From assembly GCA_021813585.1 (NCBI GenBank), contig JAKAJV010000072.1:1-40891 (forward strand): 40,891 bases of DNA, read 5' to 3'. Source of the stretch: Bacteroidota bacterium. Lineage in GTDB: Bacteria > Bacteroidota > Ignavibacteria > Ignavibacteriales > Ignavibacteriaceae. The position numbers and the translations under genes are program-made. Shown here piece after piece: positions 9,001 to 17,060 of this stretch; position 1 is the stretch's first letter, and every line of letters begins with the position of its first letter. The notes beneath the pieces were generated by a model that saw only the letters and a list, made by a program, of their open reading frames with translations, ran no database searches and had not been told where the DNA came from.

Positions 9001-10671
9001 TCAATTCCGTTTAATCTTTTTTAGGATAAAGAAACCGAAAATCCAAACAGAAATGATCGATGCTAAATTCGGAATTATTAATGGATATCTTGTAAAAAGC
9101 GTTTCAGTATTTTCCAGGTGAACATCTCCGACAATAAAAGTTTTCGTATCGAACTTGGATTCTGTAACCGTTCTGCCCAGAGGATCGATTATACAACTTA
9201 TGCCGCCGTTGGCAGCTCTAATTACGGTTCTTCTGTTCTCAACGGCGCGCAGAACCGAAATTTCTTTATGCTGGTATGGCCCGCTCGAATTGCCCCACCA
9301 GCTGTCGTTTGTAACTACCGCAATAATCTTTGCACCTCTCCTTATAAAATTTGTTACGAAGTAAGGGAAAATGGATTCATAACAAACCAGCCCGTCTATG
9401 CTGACTGAATCCCGCCCAGTATAATCAGCATCGGCGGCAGAGGCAGGTATTTTAAAATCGGTAGTATCCCTGCCCACATTCCAACCGGAAATTCCAACTC
9501 CCCATTTTATAATTTTACCCAGCACGGGAAATGTATCTACAAAAGGAACTCTTTCAGCGAAGGGTACAAGCTTCATCTTTCCGTATCTTTGAATCATTGA
9601 TGAGCGGGGAGAAAGCAGAAGTATGCCGTTGTAAGTTGTATAATAAAATGCGCCGCCGCCAGCTTTAAGCGCATCGGGCGGAATTTTATCTCCTCTGAAA
9701 TAATATTTCACATCCGGCATGCCGGTAAGAAGGTATACGTTATTCTTATTTATAAATTTATATATCGAATCGAGCACCGGCTGATTTGATCCGTCGAGTA
9801 AAAATACCGGTAGAGCGGTCTCCGGCCAGACAATTAATCTTGCACCTTTATCCGCCGCTTTTTTAGAAAGGTGAAGATACAAACCGGTAAGCTTGAACAA
9901 ATTTCCGCCCTGCCATTTTTCCTGGGGATTAAGGTTCGGCTGGATCAATCCGACTTTTAACGTACTCTTTGAAATTTTAAAAGTAGAATATCTGATTATC
10001 CCGTAAGACAAAACAATTAAAAAAATAAACGCCGCAGAGGATAGGTTTATAACAAACCGCCTTTTGTCTGTTCTGTAGTACTTGAAAGCTTTCAACAAAA
10101 AGATGTTTATATAAATAACTACAACTGAAATACCCACAGAGCCTATTACATCCGCTATCTGTATAAATACGACGAAGTGAGCCAAGCCGTTTCCGAGTGT
10201 AAGCCAGGGGAAGCTTAGATCGGTAAGCATATATAAATATTCGTAGGTTATCCAAAAAAGTGGGAATAAGAATATAACATCCCTTTTAGGAAATGATTTA
10301 CGCGCAAAATATAAAAGCGTGGATGGTATTAAAAAGAAAAGCGGGTTTACTATTATTAAAGCCATCCCGCCAATCATCAAAAACGGATCGGCTTGCTTTT
10401 GCCAGCTGCCTACCCAGTATAAAGTAATCAGACTGAAAATAAAAAAAGTTAGATATGTAGCTCTGTTTATTTCGCCAAGAGTTTTCTTCTTTTCAATTAC
10501 TTTTAAATACGGGACCAATCCTATAAACAAAAGCAAAGGGAAAGGAAACGGGAAAGGCGGGAAAGCAATTCCGAGCAATACGCCGCTCAATATTAACAAC
10601 AGCCTCTCGTATCGTCTTTCCCATTTTTGTTCCGGAGAAAGATGAAATTGATTTTTGCGGAATAATCTCAC
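9001..10671 (-). CDS. lnt: Apolipoprotein N-acyltransferase
   Basis: A 556-residue inner-membrane enzyme that transfers the third acyl chain to the N-terminal cysteine of lipoproteins. About seven hydrophobic segments fill residues 22-230. A periplasmic nitrilase-like domain follows with the expected triad: E284 in WPETALPVF, the lysine of YGKMKLVPF (about 365) and C430 in GLVCYES. A final hydrophobic helix precedes the basic C-terminus. The start is GTG at 10671, which overlaps the dedA stop as GTGA, a sign of coupled translation. It is first in the downstream half of the dedA-ispF-acylphosphatase-eamA chain. Several lipoproteins encoded in this window are its likely substrates. Confidence 0.93.
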   Translation of the reverse strand: MRLFRKNQFHLSPEQKWERRYERLLLILSGVLLGIAFPPFPFPFPLLLFIGLVPYLKVIEKKKTLGEINRATYLTFFIFSLITLYWVGSWQKQADPFLMIGGMALIIVNPLFFLIPSTLLYFARKSFPKRDVIFLFPLFWITYEYLYMLTDLSFPWLTLGNGLAHFVVFIQIADVIGSVGISVVVIYINIFLLKAFKYYRTDKRRFVINLSSAAFIFLIVLSYGIIRYSTFKISKSTLKVGLIQPNLNPQEKWQGGNLFKLTGLYLHLSKKAADKGARLIVWPETALPVFLLDGSNQPVLDSIYKFINKNNVYLLTGMPDVKYYFRGDKIPPDALKAGGGAFYYTTYNGILLLSPRSSMIQRYGKMKLVPFAERVPFVDTFPVLGKIIKWGVGISGWNVGRDTTDFKIPASAADADYTGRDSVSIDGLVCYESIFPYFVTNFIRRGAKIIAVVTNDSWWGNSSGPYQHKEISVLRAVENRRTVIRAANGGISCIIDPLGRTVTESKFDTKTFIVGDVHLENTETLFTRYPLIIPNLASIISVWIFGFFILKKIKRN

Positions 10672-11282
10672 TTTAACCGCCGTTTCCGTTTTAATATAAA
10701 ATATCTAACAACATAAACTAAAATTATTAAAGCAGTAACTGCGATAACGATATTACTGTAGGTTGAAAGATAACTGTCGACAACATCCAAATTTCTGCCG
10801 AAAATTATTCCCAGATAAATTATTAATGAGTTCCAAACTAAAGCGCTAACTGACGCATAAATGAAGGTCTTCTTTGCGTCCAGCTCGCTTAAACCGCCAA
10901 AGAAAGAGATAACCGATCTTGTGCCGGGCAGAAACCTGTTGAACAGTATTATCGAATATCCGTACCTTGCATACCAGCTCTCAAGTTTATCAAGAGCCTC
11001 AATAGAAATAAATTTAACCTTGCCTGCTCTTACTACCTTTTTATCTAGCTGCTTGCCGATAAGGAACAGAATCATAAATCCAAGTACGCTTCCTACAGTA
11101 GTTAAAAGCAATGTGGGTACATAATGAATAGAATGAGAGACAATTAAAGAGCCGCTGATAAGCAGTATAACATCGCTCGGCGAAGGCGGGAAGACATTCT
11201 CGATAAATGCAAAAAAGAATAACGCTACATAAATCCAGAAAGGACTCAATGCCGAAATAAAATCGATAATGTTTTCAATCAT
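10668..11282 (-). CDS. DedA-family membrane protein
   Basis: A 204-residue polytopic inner-membrane protein of the DedA/SNARE-associated (VTT) family. The two family signatures are present: ENVFPPSPSDVILLISG near residues 28-44 and FNRFLPGTRSVISFFGG near 115-131. DedA proteins have been linked to lipid-carrier (undecaprenyl phosphate) translocation and envelope homeostasis; which of these applies here cannot be told. The start is ATG, four bases after the ispF stop, and the end overlaps the lnt start by 4 nt. Adjacency to lnt fits an envelope role. Confidence 0.88.
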   Translation of the reverse strand: MIENIIDFISALSPFWIYVALFFFAFIENVFPPSPSDVILLISGSLIVSHSIHYVPTLLLTTVGSVLGFMILFLIGKQLDKKVVRAGKVKFISIEALDKLESWYARYGYSIILFNRFLPGTRSVISFFGGLSELDAKKTFIYASVSALVWNSLIIYLGIIFGRNLDVVDSYLSTYSNIVIAVTALIILVYVVRYFILKRKRRLK

Positions 11283-11286
11283 CTTA

Positions 11287-11772
11287 TTATTTTCTAAGAA
11301 TTAATACTGTGGCAAAGGCAGAGGCACCTTCTTCCCTTCCTACAAAGCCAAGCTTCTCCGTTGTAGTAGCTTTAATAGAAATCCTGTTCAATTCCACGTT
11401 GAAAAGACCAGCCAGGTTCTCTCTCATCTTCATTACGTAAGGGGAAATTTTCGGGCGCTGCATAGTAACCACAGCATCAATATTGCCGAGCGAATAGCCG
11501 CTTAGCAGAACATGCTCGTATACTTTTTTCAGAAGGATCATACTGTCGACATCCTTGTAGTTTTCATCCGTGTCCGGGAAATGCCTGCCTATATCTCCAA
11601 GTGCAAGTGCGCCGAGCAGGGCATCGCTAATTGCATGCAGCAGAACATCTGCATCCGAGTGGCCGAGCAGGCCTTTATCGTACGGAATGCTAACACCTCC
11701 GATTATTAATTTCCTGCCTTCGGCAAATGCATGCACGTCAAAGCCTATACCGGTACGGTAATCAGGATTCAA
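11287..11772 (-). CDS. ispF: 2-C-methyl-D-erythritol 2,4-cyclodiphosphate synthase, TTG start
   Basis: A 161-residue enzyme of the MEP isoprenoid pathway that cyclises CDP-methylerythritol 2-phosphate with release of CMP. The zinc ligands D12 and H14 (GIGFDVHAF) and H46 (DADVLLHAISDALLGA) are in place, as is the GDIGRHFPDTD segment. The start is an unusual TTG at 11772. It overlaps the acylphosphatase stop as TTGA and is supported by a GAGGTGA ribosome site six bases upstream; no ATG is available at a sensible place. Length matches the family. No ispD gene is adjacent. Confidence 0.95.
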   Translation of the reverse strand: MNPDYRTGIGFDVHAFAEGRKLIIGGVSIPYDKGLLGHSDADVLLHAISDALLGALALGDIGRHFPDTDENYKDVDSMILLKKVYEHVLLSGYSLGNIDAVVTMQRPKISPYVMKMRENLAGLFNVELNRISIKATTTEKLGFVGREEGASAFATVLILRK

Positions 11773-12053
11773 AATCTCACCTCAAAGCTTTCAAATTCAT
11801 TTTTAAAATCCTGCCACTGCATAATACAGCTTTTAACGGAGGAACGAGACGGTCCTAATTTTATTTGTAGGTATAGTTCTTCGATCATCGCCTTGTCTCC
11901 CTCAACAACAGTTTGCACTTGGCCGGAATACAAATTCTTAACGTATCCTTTCAATCCCAGCGCCGAAGCTTTCCTAATAACATAATACCTGAAACCGACG
12001 CCCTGTACAAGGCCGCCGGCAATTATTTCAGCTCTTTTAAGGTCTTCAGCCAT
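11769..12053 (-). CDS. Acylphosphatase
   Basis: A 94-residue small cytosolic enzyme that hydrolyses acyl phosphates such as acetyl or carbamoyl phosphate. The catalytic arginine is R22 in QGVGFRYYV, and the water-orienting asparagine is N40 in GYVKNLYSG, at nearly the canonical positions. Length is typical. It starts with ATG, eight bases inside the end of the EamA transporter gene, and ends in a 4-nt overlap with ispF, so it belongs to the same transcript. The physiological substrate is not known for most bacterial members. Confidence 0.93.
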   Translation of the reverse strand: MAEDLKRAEIIAGGLVQGVGFRYYVIRKASALGLKGYVKNLYSGQVQTVVEGDKAMIEELYLQIKLGPSRSSVKSCIMQWQDFKNEFESFEVRF

Positions 12054-12957
12054 TATTAAATTTTAATTTGTCGAATAATTCAGTAGCTAACAGCCCTGTA
12101 AATATAAGTATCCCGCCTAAAAAGCCAAAGTGAGAAATTCTTTCATGAATTGCCCAGTAGGCTAGGAGCGCTGCAAAGATAGGCTCGAAAGAAAAAATAA
12201 TTCCCGCCTTAGTAGGTGTTACAATCTTCTGAAATCGTGTCTGCAGTGTTGTGGTAACCAGCGTAGCTAAAAGTGTGGTATACAGAAAAGCGAACAGCAC
12301 GTTTCCGGTAAATGAAAACCTTGCCGGCTCCAGTCCGGATGAAGACAGCAACGCCGTAAATATTATTCCGCTTACCGCAGTAACGCTTACCTGCATAAAG
12401 ACAAGGGGCATGTAATCGAATTTTTTACTCACTATATCTAGATAAACAAGATACATTGCATAAGAGACTGCACAAAGAAGCGTAAAGAAATCGCCGATAT
12501 TAAAGCCCGATCCGATCTCGTGAAAGATACCGAATATCGACTCGCCTTTACTGGACAATAAAATTAATCCAAGCAAGACAAATACAATTCCGATAATGTT
12601 CCCCTTGCCCGGTTTTTTCTTCTCGAAAAGATATTGGAAAACCGGAGTGAAAAGAATAAACGTACCCGTAATAAATCCTGACTTTGTAGCCGTAGTATAA
12701 TTTAATCCTATGGTTTGGGTTGCAAAACCCGTAAAGTACATTAGCCCTAAAACAATACCGCCGTAAAAAACTTCTCTGCCCGTATTCTTTAATTTCTTTA
12801 TCATAAAAGGCAGAAGCAGAAGAGTTGCGAAAGAAAACCTTATGGTAACGAAAAGGACTGGAGAGACATCTTTAAGAGCAACTTTAATTATTACGAATGT
12901 AGCTCCCCAAATTAAGGTAACCAATAGCAATAATCCTTCGCCGGTATACTTTTTCAT
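12046..12957 (-). CDS. DMT-superfamily EamA transporter
   Basis: A 303-residue inner-membrane protein with about ten hydrophobic helices in two EamA repeats. The first begins LLLVTLIWGATFVIIKVAL and the second follows a central loop near residue 150. Such proteins export amino acids or other small metabolites, but the substrate cannot be assigned from sequence. The start is ATG. The gene is 44 nt downstream of era and overlaps acylphosphatase by 8 nt. It is most likely part of the era-to-lnt transcript. Confidence 0.88.
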   Translation of the reverse strand: MKKYTGEGLLLLVTLIWGATFVIIKVALKDVSPVLFVTIRFSFATLLLLPFMIKKLKNTGREVFYGGIVLGLMYFTGFATQTIGLNYTTATKSGFITGTFILFTPVFQYLFEKKKPGKGNIIGIVFVLLGLILLSSKGESIFGIFHEIGSGFNIGDFFTLLCAVSYAMYLVYLDIVSKKFDYMPLVFMQVSVTAVSGIIFTALLSSSGLEPARFSFTGNVLFAFLYTTLLATLVTTTLQTRFQKIVTPTKAGIIFSFEPIFAALLAYWAIHERISHFGFLGGILIFTGLLATELFDKLKFNNG

Positions 12958-13001
12958 CTTAAAAGATCTTAAAATATTAAATTCAAAATTGATTGATGGT
13001 T

Positions 13002-13922
13002 CTAATCATTATCGCGGGAATAGCCGAAGGCCTTAAGCATATTCTCATCCGATCTCCATTTATGCCTTACCTTCACTCTTAATTCCAGGAACACCTCATG
13101 CTGAAGGAACTCTTCAACCGCCTGCCTGGCAACTTGCCCTAATTTTTTTATTGCGGCCCCCTGCTTCCCGATTATAATCCCTTTCTGGCTGTCCTTCTCA
13201 ACCACTATCTCCGCCTGAATAAAATTCTTTTTATCGTCCTTCTCCTTAAAATCGGCAATAAGTACCTCGCAGCTGTATGGTATTTCCTCCTTGAACAACT
13301 CGAAAATTTTTTCGCGGATAATTTCCGATACGAAGAACCTTTCGTTTTCATCTGCAACGATATCGTCAGGATAAAATTTCGGGCCCGGCGGCAGCAGTTC
13401 CAAAATGGTATCCAGTACAGCCCTTATATTAAAATTTAAAGATGCTGAAACGGGAATAACTTTTTTGAATATGCCGCTACTTTCAATTTTGTCCACTATC
13501 GCCTGAACTTTTTCCTGTTTAAGCAAATCGACTTTGTTTAGAACAGCCAGCTTTGGCTTTTTACTCTTTACTACCGATTCGTATATAAAATCTTCCTTTA
13601 AGGTGGCTTCGGCTCCAGGATCGGCAGAAACATCAATAATAAGTACAACAATATCGGCATCGGATAAGGATAATTCCACGGCTTGCATCATCTTTTTTTG
13701 CAGCAGATAAGCGGGGTTTAATATTCCCGGCGTATCTAAAAAGATTATCTGGTAATTTTCTTCAGTTAAAATCCCAAGAATTCTTTTTCTTGTTGTTTGG
13801 GGTTTGCTGGTTGTAATAGAGAGCTTTTGCCCTAAAAGAGAATTTAGTAGTGTCGATTTACCCACATTGGGCTTTCCCAATATTGCAACGTAACCGGCTT
13901 TTGTATATAATCTGTTATCCAT
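13002..13922 (-). CDS. era: GTPase Era
   Basis: An approximately 306-residue GTPase that binds the 3' end of 16S rRNA and assists 30S assembly. The G motifs run in order: GKPNVGKST (G1), DTPGI (G3), NKVD (G4) and SAS (G5). The C-terminal KH domain carries GIIIGKQGAAIKKLG. The frame extends to a GTG at 13931, but the ATG at 13922 is the better start because GGTGAG lies a few bases ahead and homologues begin close to this point. It heads the minus-strand housekeeping run; upstream lies a gene-free repeat region. Confidence 0.95.
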   Translation of the reverse strand: MDNRLYTKAGYVAILGKPNVGKSTLLNSLLGQKLSITTSKPQTTRKRILGILTEENYQIIFLDTPGILNPAYLLQKKMMQAVELSLSDADIVVLIIDVSADPGAEATLKEDFIYESVVKSKKPKLAVLNKVDLLKQEKVQAIVDKIESSGIFKKVIPVSASLNFNIRAVLDTILELLPPGPKFYPDDIVADENERFFVSEIIREKIFELFKEEIPYSCEVLIADFKEKDDKKNFIQAEIVVEKDSQKGIIIGKQGAAIKKLGQVARQAVEEFLQHEVFLELRVKVRHKWRSDENMLKAFGYSRDND

Positions 13923-14080
13923 TCTTCTCACCGTTTTCCTACAAACAATTTACCGGAACTGCAAGCATCTTTTTCCCGTCTGCCTGGCTCCGTTTATAAG
14001 CGTTACGGGAGAATCAGCAACGGCATCCAAGACAGAATATGTTATATTTCTGAAAACCATGGGCACAATTTAAACCGGTC

Positions 14081-14121
14081 GTGGTTGAAAATCAACCAAG
14101 TGGCGGACGATTTTCAACCAC
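14081..14121. repeat. 13-bp inverted repeat with competing inner hairpin
   Basis: GTGGTTGAAAATC (14081-14093) is mirrored perfectly by GATTTTCAACCAC (14109-14121) across a 15-nt loop. The left arm can alternatively close on itself, TGGTTGA (14082-14088) with TCAACCA (14092-14098), so two mutually exclusive hairpins are possible. It lies in the gene-free stretch between the anti-sigma gene and era, about 160 bp upstream of era. Confidence 0.55.
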
Positions 14122-14186
14122 CTTGTGGATGATTTGCAGGCGGACCAATTACAAGATCAAGCGGAATAAAAAATCAGATATCAGAT

Positions 14187-14249
14187 TCTGACTACTGACC
14201 TCTGCCCTCTGATCTCTGACTTCTGACCTCTGACTTCTGACCTCTAATT
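14187..14249. repeat. Heptanucleotide tandem repeat, nine imperfect units
   Basis: The 7-mer TCTGAC(C/T) is iterated about nine times with small variations, ending in TCTAATT. The last full units alternate TCTGACT and TCTGACC. It is intergenic, between the anti-sigma stop and era. The rest of the 397-bp gap (13923-14319) shows only the inverted repeat at 14081-14121 and no convincing reading frame. Confidence 0.8.
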
Positions 14250-14319
14250 TTTTTTCTAGTTATTGTAATATTCTTTTGAATAGATTCTTATATTAAAAAA
14301 GAATTATTAAGCTATTGGA

Positions 14320-14847
14320 TTAAAGCATCTTACTCAGCCTCCGCTTTGTCTGCCTAAGACTCTCATAGAAGAAATAAGCAATGACGAGCATCCCAAGGGA
14401 GAAAATCGATCCCAGGATGGAGACATTTTGATTTGTAAATAATTCTTTTAGCGAAGAAAGATTTTTTATTGCAAATTCTACATAACGATTTATGTTTTGC
14501 CCTGTAGCCGTAGCGCTGCCTGCCTGCCCGGCAATAATTACGAGCAAATAAATAACCGAGGCAAGGCATATAGCAATTAATATTGAGGAAATAGACAAAA
14601 TAAAATTTCTGTCTTCTTTCTTAGCTCTGGCATTCTTCAAAATCTTAGACATTATCGAAGAAGTAAAAGCGGGACTTACTTCAAAAGTTTTTATTTTGCC
14701 TAGATGGTAGTGCACGGCCTGTAAAGCAGCAAACCTTTTTCTATCCTGCCCGGATTGGGCAAGCTTTTCGCGCACCAACTGAATTGTGTCGTAATCAAGC
14801 TCTCCGTCAATATATTTATTCAGAATTTCATCAGTTAATTCAATCAT
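14320..14847 (-). CDS. Membrane protein, probable anti-sigma factor
   Basis: A 175-residue protein directly behind an ECF sigma gene, starting in an ATGA overlap with its stop. Residues 1-75 are soluble and begin LTDEILNKYIDGELD, like the N-terminus of many membrane anti-sigma factors that clamp sigma; no HxxxCxxC zinc motif is seen. A transmembrane helix spans about 83-108 and a second about 142-163, followed by a short basic tail. I infer that it sequesters the sigma factor at the membrane. Position and overlap are the main evidence; the signal sensed is unknown. Confidence 0.72.
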   Translation of the reverse strand: MIELTDEILNKYIDGELDYDTIQLVREKLAQSGQDRKRFAALQAVHYHLGKIKTFEVSPAFTSSIMSKILKNARAKKEDRNFILSISSILIAICLASVIYLLVIIAGQAGSATATGQNINRYVEFAIKNLSSLKELFTNQNVSILGSIFSLGMLVIAYFFYESLRQTKRRLSKML

Positions 14848-15410
14848 AATAATTCCTCTGCATAATTATTTTTAATAAGCAGGTCCCTTAGTGCGTTCCG
14901 CGATCTGTACAGAATTACTTTTATGTTATTAACAGTAGTTTCCATTACCTGTGCAATTTCCTCGCAAGTCATGTTTTCCAGGTAGAACATGCTGATAACC
15001 GAAGCATAATTTACCGGGAGCTGCTCAATAACGTTATGAACAAATTTTGAAAGGTCTTTTTTCTCGGAGACATGGTAATCATAATCGCTCTCAAGGTATA
15101 AATGGTCTTCTACAGACGTCATTTCCGTTTCAATTTTTCTTTTCTTAGCCGAAAGCCGTGTTAATGCCGTGTTGTAAACAATCCTGTAAAACCATGTAGA
15201 AAATTTTGCGTCCTGCCTGAATTTATCAAGCGCCTTAAATGCTTTTAAAAAACAGTCCTGAAGAACTTCCTCGGCTTCCATATCATTCTTCAGCATTCTT
15301 ACCAGCAGGGAATACGCCTTATTCTTATACCTGTCAATCAGTAAAGCATAATCAGAATGATTGCCTTTTTTAACAGAATCGATAATTTCAAAATCAGTAA
15401 GGTTTTTCAT
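14844..15410 (-). CDS. RNA polymerase sigma factor, ECF family
   Basis: A 188-residue sigma70-type factor with only regions 2 and 4. Region 2 spans about residues 20-95 and includes EAEEVLQDCFLKAFKALDKF and the DNA-melting FSTWFYRIVYN. Region 4 (about 130-182) contains the helix-turn-helix MTCEEIAQVMETTVNNIKV. It probably redirects RNA polymerase to an envelope-stress or similar regulon and may control its own promoter. It overlaps the anti-sigma gene downstream. Its 5' leader carries a small hairpin (15448-15463), and it is divergent from the small membrane protein gene at 15603. Confidence 0.92.
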   Translation of the reverse strand: MKNLTDFEIIDSVKKGNHSDYALLIDRYKNKAYSLLVRMLKNDMEAEEVLQDCFLKAFKALDKFRQDAKFSTWFYRIVYNTALTRLSAKKRKIETEMTSVEDHLYLESDYDYHVSEKKDLSKFVHNVIEQLPVNYASVISMFYLENMTCEEIAQVMETTVNNIKVILYRSRNALRDLLIKNNYAEELL

Positions 15411-15447
15411 TTACCTTTAAGACTTCCCGCTTAATTAAAAGGTTACT

Positions 15448-15463
15448 CCCGTTTTTTAACGGG
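15448..15463 (-). promoter_or_regulatory. Small hairpin in sigma-factor leader
   Basis: CCCGTT (15448-15453) pairs with AACGGG (15458-15463) around a four-base loop. It lies about 40 bases ahead of the sigma-factor start, in the divergent region shared with the gene at 15603. On the minus strand it is followed by AGTAACC and an AT-rich stretch, with no U-run, so it is not a clear terminator. It may be a regulatory site. Confidence 0.3.
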
Positions 15464-15602
15464 GATTACCGGCGCTTAATTATCTCAACGTAAAAAACCA
15501 TCCGTATCAACTTAATAAAAATTAACAACAGATACTTTATAATTTGTAACCAATAAATAGAAGCATTAGTCTAATTCAGTAAAAAGAGTATCGGAGGAAA
15601 AG

Positions 15603-15971
15603 ATGGCACAAGACATAATAGCAGTATTTATACCGATTGTAATAACATTGGTAGCCGGGTTGGTTATTGTAACGGTAATATACTTAAAGTCGCGCGAGAA
15701 GCAAATGCTTATTGAAAAGGGCTTGGATGCCCAGTCAATTAAAGAATTCTTCGAGGGCAAAAACAGCAAGAAAGATCCTTACATATGGATGAAGCTAGGA
15801 ATTATCTGTATCGGCTTCGGAATGGGATTAGGATTGGGGATGTACCTTCAGGAAGCAACGGGAATGGAATTCTGGGTTCCATTCTTACTCTTTACATTTA
15901 CAGGAATAGGATTTGTTGTGGCAAACATTTCTTCTAGAAAGCTGCTTGGAAAAGAGAAAGGCAACCTGTAA
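15603..15971 (+). CDS. Small membrane protein, DUF6249-like
   Basis: A 122-residue protein with an N-terminal hydrophobic helix (about 7-29), a basic cytoplasmic stretch, KSREKQMLIEKGLDAQSIKEFFEGK, and two further helices (about 60-80 and 88-108). This layout resembles the DUF6249 family often found beside ECF sigma factors in Bacteroidota; the family call is from memory of that pattern. A strong GGAGG ribosome site precedes the ATG, and a TATAAT lies about 60 bp upstream (15538-15543). It is divergent from the sigma/anti-sigma pair and may be a target or modulator of it. No enzymatic motif is visible. Confidence 0.7.
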   Translation: MAQDIIAVFIPIVITLVAGLVIVTVIYLKSREKQMLIEKGLDAQSIKEFFEGKNSKKDPYIWMKLGIICIGFGMGLGLGMYLQEATGMEFWVPFLLFTFTGIGFVVANISSRKLLGKEKGNL

Positions 15972-16007
15972 AATCTTTATCATCTAAAATACTTCTTGTT
16001 TAATACC

Positions 16008-16040
16008 AAAAGGCATCCCGATAAAATCGGGATGCCTTTT
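16008..16040. terminator. Bidirectional intrinsic terminator
   Basis: A perfect 15-bp stem, 16008-16022 against 16026-16040, closes an AAA loop and is flanked by an A-run on one side and a T-run on the other. It sits between the convergent ends of the small membrane protein gene and trxB, so it can stop transcripts from both directions. Confidence 0.9.
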
Positions 16041-16061
16041 TAATTTTAAATCGCAGTTTAA

Positions 16062-17009
16062 TTATTCCTGGGCTTCAAGCCATCTTTCAACATCTATAGC
16101 CGCCATGCATCCGGAGCCTGCGGCTGTAACAGCCTGCCTGTAAGTTTTATCCGCTACATCGCCGGCAGCAAAAACTCCCGGTATGTTTGTATATGTAGAG
16201 CCCGGTTTAACTTTTAAATAACCGGTTTCGTCCATATCCAGTACGCCTTTAAATAGATCGGTATTCGGCTTATGTCCGATAGCAATGAACAAGCCGTCGG
16301 CATCTACTTTTAAAGTTGAATGATCCTTAGTATCCTCAAGCAAAACGCCGGTCATGGTTTTACGACCGTTTTCTTGTTTGCCTAGAACTTCTTTAATTAT
16401 TTTACTTGTCTGGAATTTTATTTTAGGATTTTTCTTTACTCTATCAAACATAATTTTAGAAGCGCGGAACTCATCTCGCCTGTGAACGATGGTAACCTCG
16501 GAAGCAAACTTAGTTAGGAAATTAGCTTCTTCCATTGCGGTATCGCCGCCGCCGACAACCAGCACTTTCAAGTCCTTGAAAAAGAATCCGTCGCAGGTAG
16601 CGCAGGCGGAAACGCCATAGCCCATGTATTTATTTTCACTCTCAATGTTCAAAAGTCTTGCAGACGCACCGGTGGATATAATCACTGCGTCGGCCGTATG
16701 AACATCGTCGTATGTTTTCAGAACAAACGGTCTTTTGGAAAAGTCGACTTCCGTAACCTCGGTATAAATCGATTTGGCGCCGAACCTTTGAGCTTGCTTT
16801 CTCATTATATCCATTAGTTCGGGTCCCATAATTCCGCTTTCAAATCCGGGGTAGTTTTCTACTTCGGTAGTAATCGTAAGCTGGCCGCCCGGCTGCATGC
16901 CTTCAAATATTACCGGGTTCAAATTAGCGCGCCCGGTATAAAGACCTGCGGTAAAACCGGCGGGGCCGGATCCTATTATTGCAACCTTATGATGATTTTC
17001 AGATGACAT
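16062..17009 (-). CDS. trxB: Thioredoxin-disulfide reductase
   Basis: A 315-residue FAD enzyme passing electrons from NADPH to thioredoxin. The FAD-binding GSGPAGFTAGLY lies at 13-24, the redox pair C136-A-T-C139 in SACATCDG, and the NADP motif VVGGGDTAMEEA at about 151-162. A second FAD signature, GVFAAGDVADK, is near the C-terminus. The start is ATG, with an AAGGAG ribosome site at ideal spacing. It is a separate unit, ended by the strong terminator at 16008-16040. In this lineage ferredoxin-linked variants exist, but the NADPH motif looks standard. Confidence 0.95.
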   Translation of the reverse strand: MSSENHHKVAIIGSGPAGFTAGLYTGRANLNPVIFEGMQPGGQLTITTEVENYPGFESGIMGPELMDIMRKQAQRFGAKSIYTEVTEVDFSKRPFVLKTYDDVHTADAVIISTGASARLLNIESENKYMGYGVSACATCDGFFFKDLKVLVVGGGDTAMEEANFLTKFASEVTIVHRRDEFRASKIMFDRVKKNPKIKFQTSKIIKEVLGKQENGRKTMTGVLLEDTKDHSTLKVDADGLFIAIGHKPNTDLFKGVLDMDETGYLKVKPGSTYTNIPGVFAAGDVADKTYRQAVTAAGSGCMAAIDVERWLEAQE

Positions 17010-17060
17010 CTTATCTCCTTTGTACAGTAAAAGTTTTTCGGTTTAAATTTCAATTAAATA

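Noticed and set aside
14187-14249. The heptamer array as a CRISPR
   Set aside because: Units are 7 bp and contiguous, with no spacers and no cas genes in the window.
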